Shown: positions 34,335 to 43,575, numbered from the stretch's first letter. The stretch: DNA of 64,000 bases from Nocardia rhizosphaerihabitans (GCF_014646295.1 NZ_BMNE01000001.1:1-64000); one strand, 5' to 3'. Notes: a model not told the origin generated them from the sequence alone. Translations and numbers: made by a program.

Positions 34335-35561
34335 TCAACCGCTGATAGCCGGATCGGAGGCTTGGGAGGTCAGGAGCTTGTCGATCAGCGCGACTGTGGA
34401 GAGGAACCACCAGAAGATCCAGTCGAGGTAGGCAGAGTCGTAGTCGGCGTGCTGGTCAGCCCTGCGGTGGCGGATCGCGAACTTGTTGGCGATCAGGAAC
34501 AGAGCGCCCTCATCGGTACTGAACAGTTCTTGCTTAAGTAAGTCGCGTCGCTCCTCGAGCAGACTCGCCAATGCCACACAGGCACTGCGCTTGTCTTCCA
34601 CTCCGGCACTGCGACTTCGGAACAGCGCGATCGCGTGGGCAGTAACGGCTCGGCGGTCCGGGTCGGTTGTGGCCAGCGCAGCTTCGACCAGATCTGCGCG
34701 GGCTTCGTCGACCTCATGGACTAAGCGACCAAGATCTTCCCCGTCCGTCGCCAAGCGCAGACCGATGCCGTTACGTGCCAAGAGCCGGTTGACCGACCAA
34801 CCGTAGAGAGCCTGCGCCGGTCGCGGAGTGAACGCTGAGTAGTGCCAGCCACAGCCATTGAAGGAGTGGAAGTGGCGCCGCCGAGGTCGCGAGACCAGGT
34901 CGTGGAAGATCTCGACAAGGTCGAAGAATGTCTCCTCATCCCAGGCCTCAGGACGGGGAGACCACAAGTTCTTCTTCCCGATGCGCTCCTCGATCAAAGC
35001 ATCGAGAATCGCATCCGGAAACGCCCCTGGGTAGTTGTCGTCCACACAGGGGTCCGGTGCCACCATCCCCAGATATCCGCGCTGCTGAAGGTCCTCGACC
35101 GCAGAGCGCCAGTCACGCTGGGCTGAGTCGAGATCTCGCTCTACTGCCGGCGTCGGGTTGGCTGCTGCCGTCTTTCGTTGCGAGTAGTAGGGCCGCGGTG
35201 TGTGCTGCTCGGTGAGTTTCGGGGCCGCAGCGATGAGATCTTCGAGGAACTCCCGCTTCAAATCTGTCTGGCGCGAACGACTCTGCGTGCCGAGGTCCTC
35301 CCACGGATCAGACGAAGGCGCTGACCCCCAAATCGTGCCCTCAGTGATGCCTTCGAAGTCGTTGCGAGGTGTGTCGGCCGCGAAAGCTTCGCTCAGCAAG
35401 AGGCTCACCTCGCTGTTCCAGTCCGACTTTCCGTGGGCGGCGTGAGCAGCGGCCAGGATCGCCTTCGCCTCGAGGACGAAAAGATCGCGCGGCCAACGCA
35501 GCAGGTAATCAGGGCCTCGGCTGACGGTGTCGAACACAGCGTTGACAGTAGCGAGCTTCAC
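34335..35561 (-). CDS. Large hypothetical protein with an RX4H motif (HEPN-like candidate)
   Basis: 408 aa from GTG 35561; the frame stays open to 35759 and would add 66 Arg-rich residues. No family identified. The C-terminal helical region contains IRHRRADQH, which fits the RX4-6H catalytic pattern of HEPN ribonucleases, within ANKFAIRHRRADQHADYDSA. Earlier there is a Trp/His-rich stretch (RRRHFHSFNGCGWHYSAFTP). HEPN proteins are common toxins and phage-defence effectors, and this gene sits next to a transposon, but the motif is short and can occur by chance. Confidence 0.5.
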   Translation of the reverse strand: MKLATVNAVFDTVSRGPDYLLRWPRDLFVLEAKAILAAAHAAHGKSDWNSEVSLLLSEAFAADTPRNDFEGITEGTIWGSAPSSDPWEDLGTQSRSRQTDLKREFLEDLIAAAPKLTEQHTPRPYYSQRKTAAANPTPAVERDLDSAQRDWRSAVEDLQQRGYLGMVAPDPCVDDNYPGAFPDAILDALIEERIGKKNLWSPRPEAWDEETFFDLVEIFHDLVSRPRRRHFHSFNGCGWHYSAFTPRPAQALYGWSVNRLLARNGIGLRLATDGEDLGRLVHEVDEARADLVEAALATTDPDRRAVTAHAIALFRSRSAGVEDKRSACVALASLLEERRDLLKQELFSTDEGALFLIANKFAIRHRRADQHADYDSAYLDWIFWWFLSTVALIDKLLTSQASDPAISG

Positions 35562-35973
35562 CGACAGTCGCGGGCGGTACCTCGCCCTGGCGTTGAGATC
35601 CTGTTCGGTCCCTCGGCCCGGGCGAACATGCCTACCCCTGCATCCGACGCGGATCTCGACACGATTTCCGACGCCCAGAATCGCCCGTTCGATAGCGTCG
35701 TGTCGATGTTCGAAGTCACGTTCAGCGATGTGCGGAGTGGACTTCAGCAGGCCCGACATCTCGGATCCGGCCGGTGGCTCCGTTCGGTCGGGAGGGTGGA
35801 AAACGCACTGAAATGCCGAGTTCTGTGCGGTCTGATTTGTTCTATCCGCTCGATTCGTCGAAAAGGAGCGATGAGTCGAACAACAGGTACCGCATTACTC
35901 TTGCCGCCCTTCCACCGCCCCCACACCCTCATACATATCGCGCGTGTGAACGCGGACCCATCCAGGAGGGAAC
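35562..35973. other. Divergent gap upstream of the HEPN-like and M35 genes
   Basis: Should contain the promoters of both flanking genes. If the longer start at 35759 is used for the leftward gene, half of this gap becomes coding. A GGAGGG motif lies just before ATG 35974. No other element is seen. Confidence 0.35.
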
Positions 35974-37041
35974 ATGATCGACAATCAACCGTTCGAATGC
36001 TCGCTGCAGGGCCGCACCAGTTACAGGCTTGGCGAACCCATCGTGCTCACGTTCGCCATTCGCAACGCCGCAAACCACACCTATGCCTTGCTCACCTGGA
36101 ACACACCACTGGCTGGCGACCCTCTCAACTTCCTCGTCCTCACCCGTGACGGCATCACCGTCCGATATGACGGGCGCCACGTCCAACGCGGCAACCCCGC
36201 TGACTCCGACTACCTCGCCCTCGCGCCCGGGCAATCGCGTACCGCCGACATCGATATCGCGCGTCTGTACCGCATCGAAGAACCCGGCCACTACCGCGCC
36301 ACCCTCGCCACCGTCCTGTCCGACGCACGAGCGGTGGACCCGGGCACCGAACGCCCCGCCAGATCTCTAGCCGAACACGCCCAGCATCCACTCCCAGCTG
36401 CCAGCGTCGAATTCACGGTCACCCCCGGTGACGCGCCCGCCCTCACCTTCGGGCAGCAAGCCCGCACCGCCGAACAGCAACGCGCTGCCGAACCCGGTGT
36501 GCGGATCTTCGGCCCCGACTTCGTCGGCGGCACCGGCGTCGAGCGCGGCGATGTCCTCACCGCCCACAACGCCATGATCGCCCGTGCCGCAGCCGCCGTG
36601 CAGCAACTCACCACCACCAGCGTCGCCGTCAACCAGCGCTATGCCCAATGGTTTGGCACCGACGGCAATCTGTTCGGTGTCCTCGGGCCCACCCGCTATC
36701 AGGTGATCACCTCGCACTTCACCACCTACAGCACCCTGCCCAGCGCCATGTTCCCCATCACTCCCACCTACGACCTCACCCGCCAAGGTTGCGCCCCCTC
36801 CTACGTCGCCTACACCTACGACGACTCCGGCACCGTGTGGCTGTGCAACCAGTTCTTCGGCCGCCCCCTATCGGGGTTCGACAGCAAAATCGGCACACTC
36901 ATCCATGAATGGAGCCACTCCCGCCACTACACCGAGGACTACGCCAACGGCCAAACCGCCTGCAAGAACCTCGCCGCCAACGACCCCGCTAGAGCAGTCT
37001 TCAACGGCGACAACCACGGGTTCTTCGCCGAATCCCTGTAA
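35974..37041 (+). CDS. Aspzincin (M35) zinc metalloprotease with beta-rich N-terminal domain
   Basis: 355 aa. Residues 1-120 form a beta-rich domain (SYRLGEPIVLTFAIRNAAN and DIARLYRIEEPGHYRATLA), as in bacterial deuterolysin-like enzymes. The zinc site is HEWSH at 311-315, followed by an Asp in YTEDYANG, the aspzincin pattern of peptidyl-Lys metallopeptidases. It ends DNHGFFAESL, near the usual C-terminus, so it is complete. There is no signal peptide, which is unusual. Its TAA directly abuts the stop of the convergent tniR gene, with no base between. Confidence 0.82.
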   Translation: MIDNQPFECSLQGRTSYRLGEPIVLTFAIRNAANHTYALLTWNTPLAGDPLNFLVLTRDGITVRYDGRHVQRGNPADSDYLALAPGQSRTADIDIARLYRIEEPGHYRATLATVLSDARAVDPGTERPARSLAEHAQHPLPAASVEFTVTPGDAPALTFGQQARTAEQQRAAEPGVRIFGPDFVGGTGVERGDVLTAHNAMIARAAAAVQQLTTTSVAVNQRYAQWFGTDGNLFGVLGPTRYQVITSHFTTYSTLPSAMFPITPTYDLTRQGCAPSYVAYTYDDSGTVWLCNQFFGRPLSGFDSKIGTLIHEWSHSRHYTEDYANGQTACKNLAANDPARAVFNGDNHGFFAESL

Positions 37042-37938
37042 CTACGTGCGACCGACCGTCCAGGTGGCAGGCACGTGTCCTTTGGCACGATCGTGCTCGC
37101 GCAGCAGCCGCATCACGGTGGCCGGGGAGGGATGCTGGCCTTTCTTCTTGCCGGAAGTGATGACCAGCCGCGCGGCGATGTCGCGCAGGCTGAGGTCGCT
37201 GGCGCGCAGGTGCAACGCCATCGCCAGCATGGTCTCGTCGACGACGGTGACACCGCCGATGGATTTTCCGCGGCCACGGGCGGATTCGTGGCCTTCGAGG
37301 GTGCGGTCGCGGATGTATTCGCGTTCCATGCCGGACAGGGCGGCCAGGACAGTGAAGACCAGTCCGGACGGGTCGTGGGAGCCTTGGAGTTCGCCGGTGA
37401 GGAATTCCAGGCCGATGCCGGCAGCCTTGAGCTGTTCGGCCAGGGCGGCCAGTTCGATGCCGCGACCGAGGCGTTTGTGTTCGTGCACGACCAGGGTGAC
37501 CGCGGCACCGGAGGCGCGGATCTCCCGGGCCAGGGCGACCGCGCGGTCGAGCTCGGGGCGGACCAGGGCGCGGGTGGAGATCTTCTCGGAGAAGATCCGC
37601 CCGATCCCGGCCGCGCGCAGGGAATCGAGTTGAGTGTCCAGGGACTGGCGCACGGTAGAGGCGCGGGCGTAGCCGAGACGCACGTGCGCGCCCGTCTCGT
37701 CGGAGGCGGCGGCCGGGCGGGGTAGTTCGGTCCACACCGTGCCCGGGCACCGCAGTGCCGGCGTGGCCACGGTGAGCGACTTCGCGAGCGAGGGTACGAG
37801 GCGGAAGCGGGCGGTGTGGTAGCCGATGGCGACTTTGCCTTTGCCGGTGCGGCACGGGGATCCGGCCGGTGCGGCGCAGCTCGACATCGGGCAGTCGTGG
37901 GCCTCCACGCGGAGGAAGTCGTCGTCGCTCACCCCCAC
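37042..37938 (-). CDS. tniR: Serine resolvase (TniR-like) with zinc-binding N-terminal extension
   Basis: 298 aa. The resolvase domain starts at about residue 87 (VRLGYARASTVRQS, catalytic Ser94) and continues LDTQLDSLRAAGI, VVHEHKRLGRG, MEREYIRDRTLEG, with a C-terminal HTH (LSLRDIAARLVITSGKKKGQ). The first 75 residues add a Cys-containing module (CPMSSCAAPAGSPCRTGKG, then IGYHTARF), a zinc-ribbon-like unit I recall in actinobacterial phage and plasmid proteins. It should resolve cointegrates at the res region just upstream, completing the tniABQ module. Confidence 0.85.
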   Translation of the reverse strand: MGVSDDDFLRVEAHDCPMSSCAAPAGSPCRTGKGKVAIGYHTARFRLVPSLAKSLTVATPALRCPGTVWTELPRPAAASDETGAHVRLGYARASTVRQSLDTQLDSLRAAGIGRIFSEKISTRALVRPELDRAVALAREIRASGAAVTLVVHEHKRLGRGIELAALAEQLKAAGIGLEFLTGELQGSHDPSGLVFTVLAALSGMEREYIRDRTLEGHESARGRGKSIGGVTVVDETMLAMALHLRASDLSLRDIAARLVITSGKKKGQHPSPATVMRLLREHDRAKGHVPATWTVGRT

Positions 37939-37940
37939 AG

Positions 37941-38055
37941 TGTTTCATAGGTGCGTTTCAAATGCAGGGATCTATGCAACATCCTATGAAACACCGATAG
38001 CCCTGGATGTCGTTCGTCGTACCGGATGTTTCATGAGTGATCACCTATGAAACAC
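37941..38055. repeat. Putative res site upstream of tniR
   Basis: Four half-sites of TGTTTCATAGG type lie in 115 bp: TGTTTCATAGGTG (37941-37953), CCTATGAAACACC (37983-37995), TGTTTCATGAG (38028-38038) and CACCTATGAAACA (38042-38054). The last two form a 28-bp dyad, the size of a resolvase crossover site; the first two form a longer-spaced pair. Position directly before tniR fits res and probably autoregulation of the resolvase promoter. Confidence 0.7.
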
Positions 38056-38145
38056 CCTGGCAGCGCCGCGCAGGAGTGTTTGGTAGGCGGTCCTGGGCGC
38101 AAAGGATCATTGCATCACCGCGTGGATGATCATGTCGGCGTGGAG

Positions 38146-38266
38146 GTCCGACGCCACCCCCTCGCCCGCACGCCACCGCCGGACCAGCGCATACACCTGC
38201 CGTTGAGTGACCCGAACTGGTCGGCGGCCTGGTCGGCCGCCGCGATGCTCACCCGGTCCGATTCCG
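38146..38266 (-). pseudogene. Fragment of the tniA 5' coding region
   Basis: About 115 bp match the tniA segment starting at 43361 at roughly 90 percent by eye, with a 1-nt deletion (CCCGAACTGG against CCCCGAGCTGG). It encodes the DRVSIAAADQAADQ and VTQRQVYALVRRWRAGEGVA pieces in two frames. It is more diverged than the copy at 45262, so it is from an older or different element. Confidence 0.7.
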
Positions 38267-38298
38267 TCCGCAACGAGATTGGGAGCCACCCTCGCAGA

Positions 38299-39132
38299 TC
38301 ATTCCACCTTGAAGGTGGCTCGGTATCTTGCGCCTTCGCCTTTGAAGTCCAACACCGCCTGAAGACTGTTCGTAGGCAGAACCAGTCGCTGTGGTCTTCC
38401 GAGCTGGTCGTCGTCACCAAGAACGGGGATGTTCGTAAGAATACCGCTAGTACCGTGAAGCGCTTCGATTACTGCGCTGGCAAGGACTTCGATCCGATCG
38501 TTTATCGACTGCCCGACTGTACGGGCGAGCGCGGCGGTCCATACCACGTCGAGTCCGGTCCTGTAAGCGCTTTCGATCTCCTCAGTTACGTCTCGTTCCC
38601 CGTCTTCCTCGATCAGCGAGACAATATACAACGAGTCGGGTTCGTAAGCAGCGATCGCGATATCGCGATTACGTACGTCCCCGTTGGTGAAATTGTTCCA
38701 ATAGGCCCCTGGGCCTCGAACTGTGAACTGCGTTTCGGAATTGACGCCACCGTCAGCGGGAACGCTCCCGCGAAAGGTCAGCATGTAGACATCTTCAGAT
38801 CCCCACTCGTCGCCAGAATTAGGAAGCGCCATCCGATCCACGATCACGCTGGCTTGGCGAAGGCTGTAGTTGCTGCTCCCGGCGCGTTCGTGCACACCGC
38901 CCGCCGGGCAACTCGGATCCGGCCTGCCTCCGAAGAACAAACCCTGGCACTTGTTGCACCAACGCCAGTCGCTCTGCCATCCGTTGGTGGCGGGCAGATC
39001 GAAGGCAAGGCTGTAGTTGCTGCTCCCGGCGCGTTCGTGCGCGCCGCCCGCCGGGCACCTCGAACCCGGCCTGCCTCCGAAGAACAAACCTTGGCATTTG
39101 CGGCACCAACGCCAGTCGTGCTGCTGTGGCAT
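38299..39132 (-). CDS. Protein with two WRWCxKCQGLFF zinc-binding-like repeats
   Basis: 278 aa from ATG 39132 with GGGAG about 9 nt upstream. Two 49-residue repeats fill residues 6-100; each holds DWRWCxKCQGLFFGG, CPAGGxHERAGSSNYSL with three Cys and one His that could bind metal. The remaining 175 residues (MLTFRGSVPADGGVNSETQF, YWNNFTNGDVRNRDIAIAAY and VVWTAALARTVGQSINDRIE) are unassigned. The repeat type occurs in secreted or lectin-like actinobacterial proteins. No signal peptide. It interrupts the usual tniQ-res-tniR order, so it is probably cargo. Confidence 0.65.
   Translation of the reverse strand: MPQQHDWRWCRKCQGLFFGGRPGSRCPAGGAHERAGSSNYSLAFDLPATNGWQSDWRWCNKCQGLFFGGRPDPSCPAGGVHERAGSSNYSLRQASVIVDRMALPNSGDEWGSEDVYMLTFRGSVPADGGVNSETQFTVRGPGAYWNNFTNGDVRNRDIAIAAYEPDSLYIVSLIEEDGERDVTEEIESAYRTGLDVVWTAALARTVGQSINDRIEVLASAVIEALHGTSGILTNIPVLGDDDQLGRPQRLVLPTNSLQAVLDFKGEGARYRATFKVE
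38921..39121 (-). repeat. 147-bp tandem repeat inside the zinc-repeat gene
   Basis: The segment GGCCTGCCTCCGAAGAACAA starts at 38921 and again at 39068, a 147-bp period. Similarity extends through the encoded Cys motifs and is high at DNA level, suggesting recent duplication or gene conversion. Confidence 0.7.
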
Positions 39133-39626
39133 AACAATCATCTCCCGCGTGTGCGTAGCATTCAAAGTTGCCTTGATGACCAAAATTCAGAACTCAATCG
39201 TGACCGTTCGCTCCGAAAGCTGTTTGTGTAGGTATCTGCAATTCTTGACTCACCGGCGCATGGGAAACACCACCCCTAGGGCTGACTCGCCCGCACCCTG
39301 CGGTTAGCCCTATTCACCCATCGGAACCGACCGATATCACGGCGACCCCAACCCCACAGCCTTTGGCAACGAGGCACGAAGGAGAACACCAATCGCCTAC
39401 TGCGCCAATACCTGCCGAAGAACGCCGACGGGCGCAGCAGTACGACCAGCAGGCGCTCACGAGGCGGTCGCCGAGCTTCGTGCTGCAGCAGCCGAATACC
39501 GTCCGGAGGCCGAACACCGCGGTCTTCTCCCCGCCGCCGAGTAGTCGCCCCAAGCCCATCTCTGTGGAGAGCACGATGGGGGCCCGTCCTGGGCGAGGCG
39601 GCGAACTGATCCTCGATGCGCACCGT
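39133..39626. other. Gap with an IS30 transposase scrap
   Basis: Between tniQ and the zinc-repeat gene no intact gene is seen. On the plus strand at about 39373-39447 a frame reads TKENTNRLLRQYLPKN, the strongly conserved C-terminal motif of IS30-family transposases, then decays. The remainder is unassigned. Confidence 0.5.
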
Positions 39627-41009
39627 TCACCGATCCAGGCGGGCGCGCAGTCGCGCGAGGTCGTCGGGAACGAACAGGTCCGCGGCCGGTCCGCTGATTC
39701 TGTGTGAGGGGGACTCGGCCGAGAACTCGGTGAGTACGCGGGTGATCTCACCGGGGTCGTGGCCGTGCAGGATCAGCAGCGTCTCGGTTTCGGCGCGGGT
39801 CCGCACGAAGTCCGGTGGCATGCCGGTGTCTCGGATCAGGATGTCGCGCTCGCGGTCGAGGTTGGCCGGGCTCGGGTCGGTTGCGGTGAGGAAGACCAGC
39901 ACCCGGCGGGCGGTGTCGGGGTCGGTGCGCACCCCGCGGGCGAGTTCGTCGAACAGCTCGCTGTAGTCGGCGCGGCGATACAGCGCTCGGGTGTCGAGGA
40001 TCCGGGAGCGGGCCGCAGGGCTGTCGGGGGTGCGGCAAGGGTCCTCGCCGGGATAGACCGGTTCGGCGTGCGGCGGGGCCAGCACCGCGGCGAGGCTTCC
40101 TCGCGGTCGAAGTCGCCGCTGCGCGACCAGGTCCACCGCGACGGCGGCCGCGGTGAGCAGGCCCTCCTGGCGAGTCCAGGGCAGAAGTTCGTAGGGCTGC
40201 CAGATGCGGATCCCGGCGCGCGGTGTCAGCTCGGCAACCTGCCACACCTGGGTGAGGATGCGGGCCGATGCCCTGCTCAGGCCGGTGGTGGACAGGCTCA
40301 GTTCGTCGAGCAGGGTGCGCAGCAGCCGAAACCACACCGCCACGTGCACGCGGCGGCCCGGCAGCCTGACCGAGCCGGTGGTCAGCCCCTGGTGGGTGTA
40401 GTTCTCCAGTGTGGCAACCGGTTCGGCGATCGGGGCACCGACGATATCGGCTCCGGCCAGCTCGGCGGTGAGCAGTTCCTCGCGCCGCAGTAGCCGACGC
40501 CGGTGGATGGTGCAGCCGATGGCCAACGGCAACGTCCACACCCAACTACGGTGCGGGTCGGGGTCGGCGGTGCATAGCGGGCACGACCGATCCATCCAGG
40601 TCTCTGGAATCCACGGACCACGCCAGGCGCGCCGCCGCGTCGCCTCGAACCGGGTCGCCTCACCGGGGGCGAGCAGGACCGAGTCCTGGCGCACGTAGCT
40701 GTAGAAGGTGTCCTCGCCGTCGCGTTCGGGCATCGGGAAGCTGTCGAACAGCCACGGCACCCACCCGGGCAGCGTCATCGCCTTCAACCGCGCGAGAGGC
40801 ACCGCCGTCGCTGTCGCCAACGCGCGCAGCAGCTCCGCGGGCGCATCCTCGTCGAGACGGTCCGGGATCTCGGTGAGTACACCGAGATTCGGGCCCACCA
40901 GCTCGGGCACGGGCATCCGGTACAACTCGGCGATGCGCGCCAGCCACGACGACAGCGACTCCAGCTCTCCCGGCGGCGGGTGCAGCGGCCAGCGCGTCGG
41001 TGCGCTCAT
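39627..41009 (-). CDS. tniQ: TniQ-family transposon targeting/accessory protein
   Basis: 460 aa from ATG 41009, overlapping the tniB stop. The N-terminus (WPLHPPPGELESLSSWLARI) is the TniQ signature. RSCPLCTADPDPHRSWVWTL and IGCTIHRRRL form the CxxC...CxxH zinc motif. The C-terminal 220 residues are long for TniQ and uncharacterised. In Tn5053 and Tn7-like systems TniQ/TnsD links target choice to the AAA ATPase. Confidence 0.85.
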   Translation of the reverse strand: MSAPTRWPLHPPPGELESLSSWLARIAELYRMPVPELVGPNLGVLTEIPDRLDEDAPAELLRALATATAVPLARLKAMTLPGWVPWLFDSFPMPERDGEDTFYSYVRQDSVLLAPGEATRFEATRRRAWRGPWIPETWMDRSCPLCTADPDPHRSWVWTLPLAIGCTIHRRRLLRREELLTAELAGADIVGAPIAEPVATLENYTHQGLTTGSVRLPGRRVHVAVWFRLLRTLLDELSLSTTGLSRASARILTQVWQVAELTPRAGIRIWQPYELLPWTRQEGLLTAAAVAVDLVAQRRLRPRGSLAAVLAPPHAEPVYPGEDPCRTPDSPAARSRILDTRALYRRADYSELFDELARGVRTDPDTARRVLVFLTATDPSPANLDRERDILIRDTGMPPDFVRTRAETETLLILHGHDPGEITRVLTEFSAESPSHRISGPAADLFVPDDLARLRARLDR

Positions 41010-41917
41010 GTGAGTTCGCGTTCGAAGCTTCGCCGGCGTTCGGTCGGTCCCGCGTATTCGGCCAGCAGCAGGGTGCGCTGGTTGATCGCCTCCTCGCCGG
41101 TCTCGATCGCGGCGACGGCGGCATCGGCGAGCAGCGCCGACAGTTCCCCGATCGTGCCCTCGCACCGGGTCAGCAGGTAGCGCGCCATCTCCTGGTCGGC
41201 GATCGGCGAGGGGCGACGCAGAGGCAGCGCCGCGGCGAAGCTTGCCAGCAGCGCGTACGCTTCCTCGCCCGGTTCCCAGCGCGGCAGGGCCAGCGGCGCG
41301 AACCGGTTCTCGAGCTGGTCGTCGGAGCGGATGGCCAGGTAGGCGTCGCGGATGCCGACCCCGACCAGCGGGATGCGCAGGCTGTTGCCCAGAAACCGCA
41401 GCAGGTTGAGGAATTCGCGCTGGGTGTTGCTGCGCCCGCCCAGCACGTTGTGCAGCTCGTCGATCACCAGCATCCGCACCCCGCACGCCCGGCACAGCCG
41501 CACCACCAGCTCTTCGACATCGGCCAGACGCCGCGCGCGGGCCCGCACCGGCGCTCCCATCGCCGTCAGCAGCCCGACATAGAAGCGCAGCACGCTGGGC
41601 TCGGACGGCATCTGCACCGCCAGCACCGGGATCTCCTCGTGGTCGTTGTGGGAGATCGGCGGGTGGTCACGGCGAAATTTCTCGATGATCATCGACTTGC
41701 CGTTATTGGTCGGCCCGATCAGCAACAGGTTCGGCATCCGCTGCTTGGACGGCATCGTCAGCAGGTCTTCGAGCTGGGCCAGGGCCTCGGTGGCGCGGGT
41801 GTAGCCGATCCAGCGATCCGCGCGCACGTGGCGCACCCGCTCAGTGGCCGGAAGCATCGCGATCCGGTGCGCCGAGGGATGCAGGTGCGACAGGTCGACC
41901 GGCTCGCCGATCACCAT
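41006..41917 (-). CDS. tniB: TniB-type AAA ATPase of transposition
   Basis: 303 aa. Walker A is GPTNNGKS at 68-75, Walker B is MLVIDELHN near residue 150, sensor region GVGIRDAYLAI. The ATPase should assemble on target DNA and recruit TniA, like TnsC/MuB. The start at 41917 overlaps tniA by 7 nt. Confidence 0.88.
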   Translation of the reverse strand: MVIGEPVDLSHLHPSAHRIAMLPATERVRHVRADRWIGYTRATEALAQLEDLLTMPSKQRMPNLLLIGPTNNGKSMIIEKFRRDHPPISHNDHEEIPVLAVQMPSEPSVLRFYVGLLTAMGAPVRARARRLADVEELVVRLCRACGVRMLVIDELHNVLGGRSNTQREFLNLLRFLGNSLRIPLVGVGIRDAYLAIRSDDQLENRFAPLALPRWEPGEEAYALLASFAAALPLRRPSPIADQEMARYLLTRCEGTIGELSALLADAAVAAIETGEEAINQRTLLLAEYAGPTERRRSFERELT

Positions 41918-43575
41918 TGCTCGATCACCTCGAACGGCCGCACCGGCGCCGGTGCGGCGGCCGCCGGTGGGGTCGGTGGCGGTTCGGGTCGGGCAGGTCG
42001 CTGCGCCCGGACCGTAGTGTGGCGGGCGGTGGTTCGCCGGGCCTTGCGGCTGGTCGCGGCGGCGGTCTCGGTGATGGCGCGCATCTGCTCGACCATCGAG
42101 AACAGGGCATTCTCGTCGATCTCGGCACGGCCCTGCTCGCGCAGCCGGGCTACCGCGGCGCTGTGTTCCCACACACTGATCGCCGGTCGCGACCACGTGC
42201 GGTACGGCACCTCCAGGTATTCGCCGGTTTCGGGGTGCAGCGCCCAGATCCGAGAGATGTCGCGGGGATCGCGGCGCAGCACGAACCGGTCCAGCCGCTC
42301 ACGGCGGGCGATCAACGGCCGCAGCACATCGGCGTAGTACTGCACGTGGTCGACAGTGAACCCGGTGCGCGACAGGCTGCGCCGGATCACCGGCAGGAAG
42401 TCGACGAGGAACGCGGTCTCGTTGATGACCGTCGCCGGTGCGCCCTGGACCGCGGACCGCTCCGCCCACACCCCGGCAGGAGTCCGCCCACCCAGGCCCT
42501 CGTGCGGTCGACCGTGGTAGCAGGCCACCGCCAACGCCATCCACCGCTGCAACTCGCCCAGGGTGAGAACAGCTTTCGCGTCGCTGTCATAGCTGCCACG
42601 GTCTCCGGTGTTGGAGAAGGTGGTGCCGGGCAGCTCGTGCACCATCGTCATCATGGTGCCGATCAGCCGCTCGATCACCCCGCCGAAGTGCGGCCGCCCC
42701 GGCGGTCGGTAGTCCACACCGATGCCGTGCTGCTCGCAGCCACGCCGCAGGGCCTCGCTCTTGAACTCCGCGGCGTTGTCCACATACAGCTGCACCGGTT
42801 TGCCGCCCATCGGCCACTCCGCGTCGACCCTCAAGCGTTCCAGCCAGGGGCGTTTGTCGATCGCCATGTGCGCCAAGCACAGTCCGACCGAGGTCGCCGA
42901 CGGTGCTTCCAACGTGATCACCAGTCCCGGCACGCACCGGGTGGCCTCGTCGATCGCCGCGGTCAAATACGGGCGCCCGATCGGCAGCCGGTGAAAATCA
43001 TCGACCACGATCACATCCGCTGGGGTGTGGTCGATCTGGACCCGCTCCAACAGCCCGTCCACCGCCGGGGTGGATCCGCCGGCCGCCCGCCGCGCGCGGG
43101 CCGCGTCGGTGCCCTGGCGGGCAGTGGTGGCCTTGACCGGGTCCAATCGGCGGATCCGGCGCGTGACCGCCGAGCGCGACGGCGGCTTGAATCCGGCGAT
43201 CCGACACTCCCGGGTGATCTCGCGGCAGATCACGGTCACCGACCGTTTCTGCCTGGTCAGGTACCGGGTTCGCAGGACCTTGCGGATGATCTGTTCGACC
43301 TCGTCGGGAAGGCGGGCACCACCGCGGCCGCCGGATGAGCGGCGCGGCAACAAGTCCGAAGCCACCCCGTCGCCCGCACGCCAGCGTCGAACCAGCGCAT
43401 ACACCTGCCGTTGAGTGACCCCGAGCTGGTCAGCGGCCTGGTCGGCGGCCGCGACGCTCACCCGGTCCGATTCCGCGAGAGGACCGATGACCTTCGCGCG
43501 GGCCACCGCGGTCTGCCACCGCGTTTCGTCGGCGGTCAGAACACCACGCTCGGGCAACGCTGACTGTCCGACCAT
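41911..43575 (-). CDS. tniA: TniA-type DDE transposase
   Basis: 554 aa from ATG 43575; the frame is open to 43644, but that would read through the terminal repeat sites. The N-terminal HTH (VAAADQAADQLGVTQRQVYA) and a second HTH precede an RNase H-like core with Asp182 (VQIDHTPAD), Asp266 (YVDNAAEF) and Glu302 (GGVIERLIG), a D-D-35-E set. A Mu-type beta domain and a Pro-rich tail follow. It binds the terminal repeats and joins the ends to target DNA. Confidence 0.88.
   Translation of the reverse strand: MVGQSALPERGVLTADETRWQTAVARAKVIGPLAESDRVSVAAADQAADQLGVTQRQVYALVRRWRAGDGVASDLLPRRSSGGRGGARLPDEVEQIIRKVLRTRYLTRQKRSVTVICREITRECRIAGFKPPSRSAVTRRIRRLDPVKATTARQGTDAARARRAAGGSTPAVDGLLERVQIDHTPADVIVVDDFHRLPIGRPYLTAAIDEATRCVPGLVITLEAPSATSVGLCLAHMAIDKRPWLERLRVDAEWPMGGKPVQLYVDNAAEFKSEALRRGCEQHGIGVDYRPPGRPHFGGVIERLIGTMMTMVHELPGTTFSNTGDRGSYDSDAKAVLTLGELQRWMALAVACYHGRPHEGLGGRTPAGVWAERSAVQGAPATVINETAFLVDFLPVIRRSLSRTGFTVDHVQYYADVLRPLIARRERLDRFVLRRDPRDISRIWALHPETGEYLEVPYRTWSRPAISVWEHSAAVARLREQGRAEIDENALFSMVEQMRAITETAAATSRKARRTTARHTTVRAQRPARPEPPPTPPAAAAPAPVRPFEVIEQW

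Noticed and set aside
37939..38060. Short repeats considered as a CRISPR array
   Set aside because: Only four short half-sites in inverted pairs with unequal spacing next to a resolvase gene; this is a res-type region, not direct repeats with spacers.
38047..39231. Plus-strand frame of about 394 codons
   Set aside because: Antisense to the zinc-repeat gene; the repeat Cys motifs make sense only on the minus strand.
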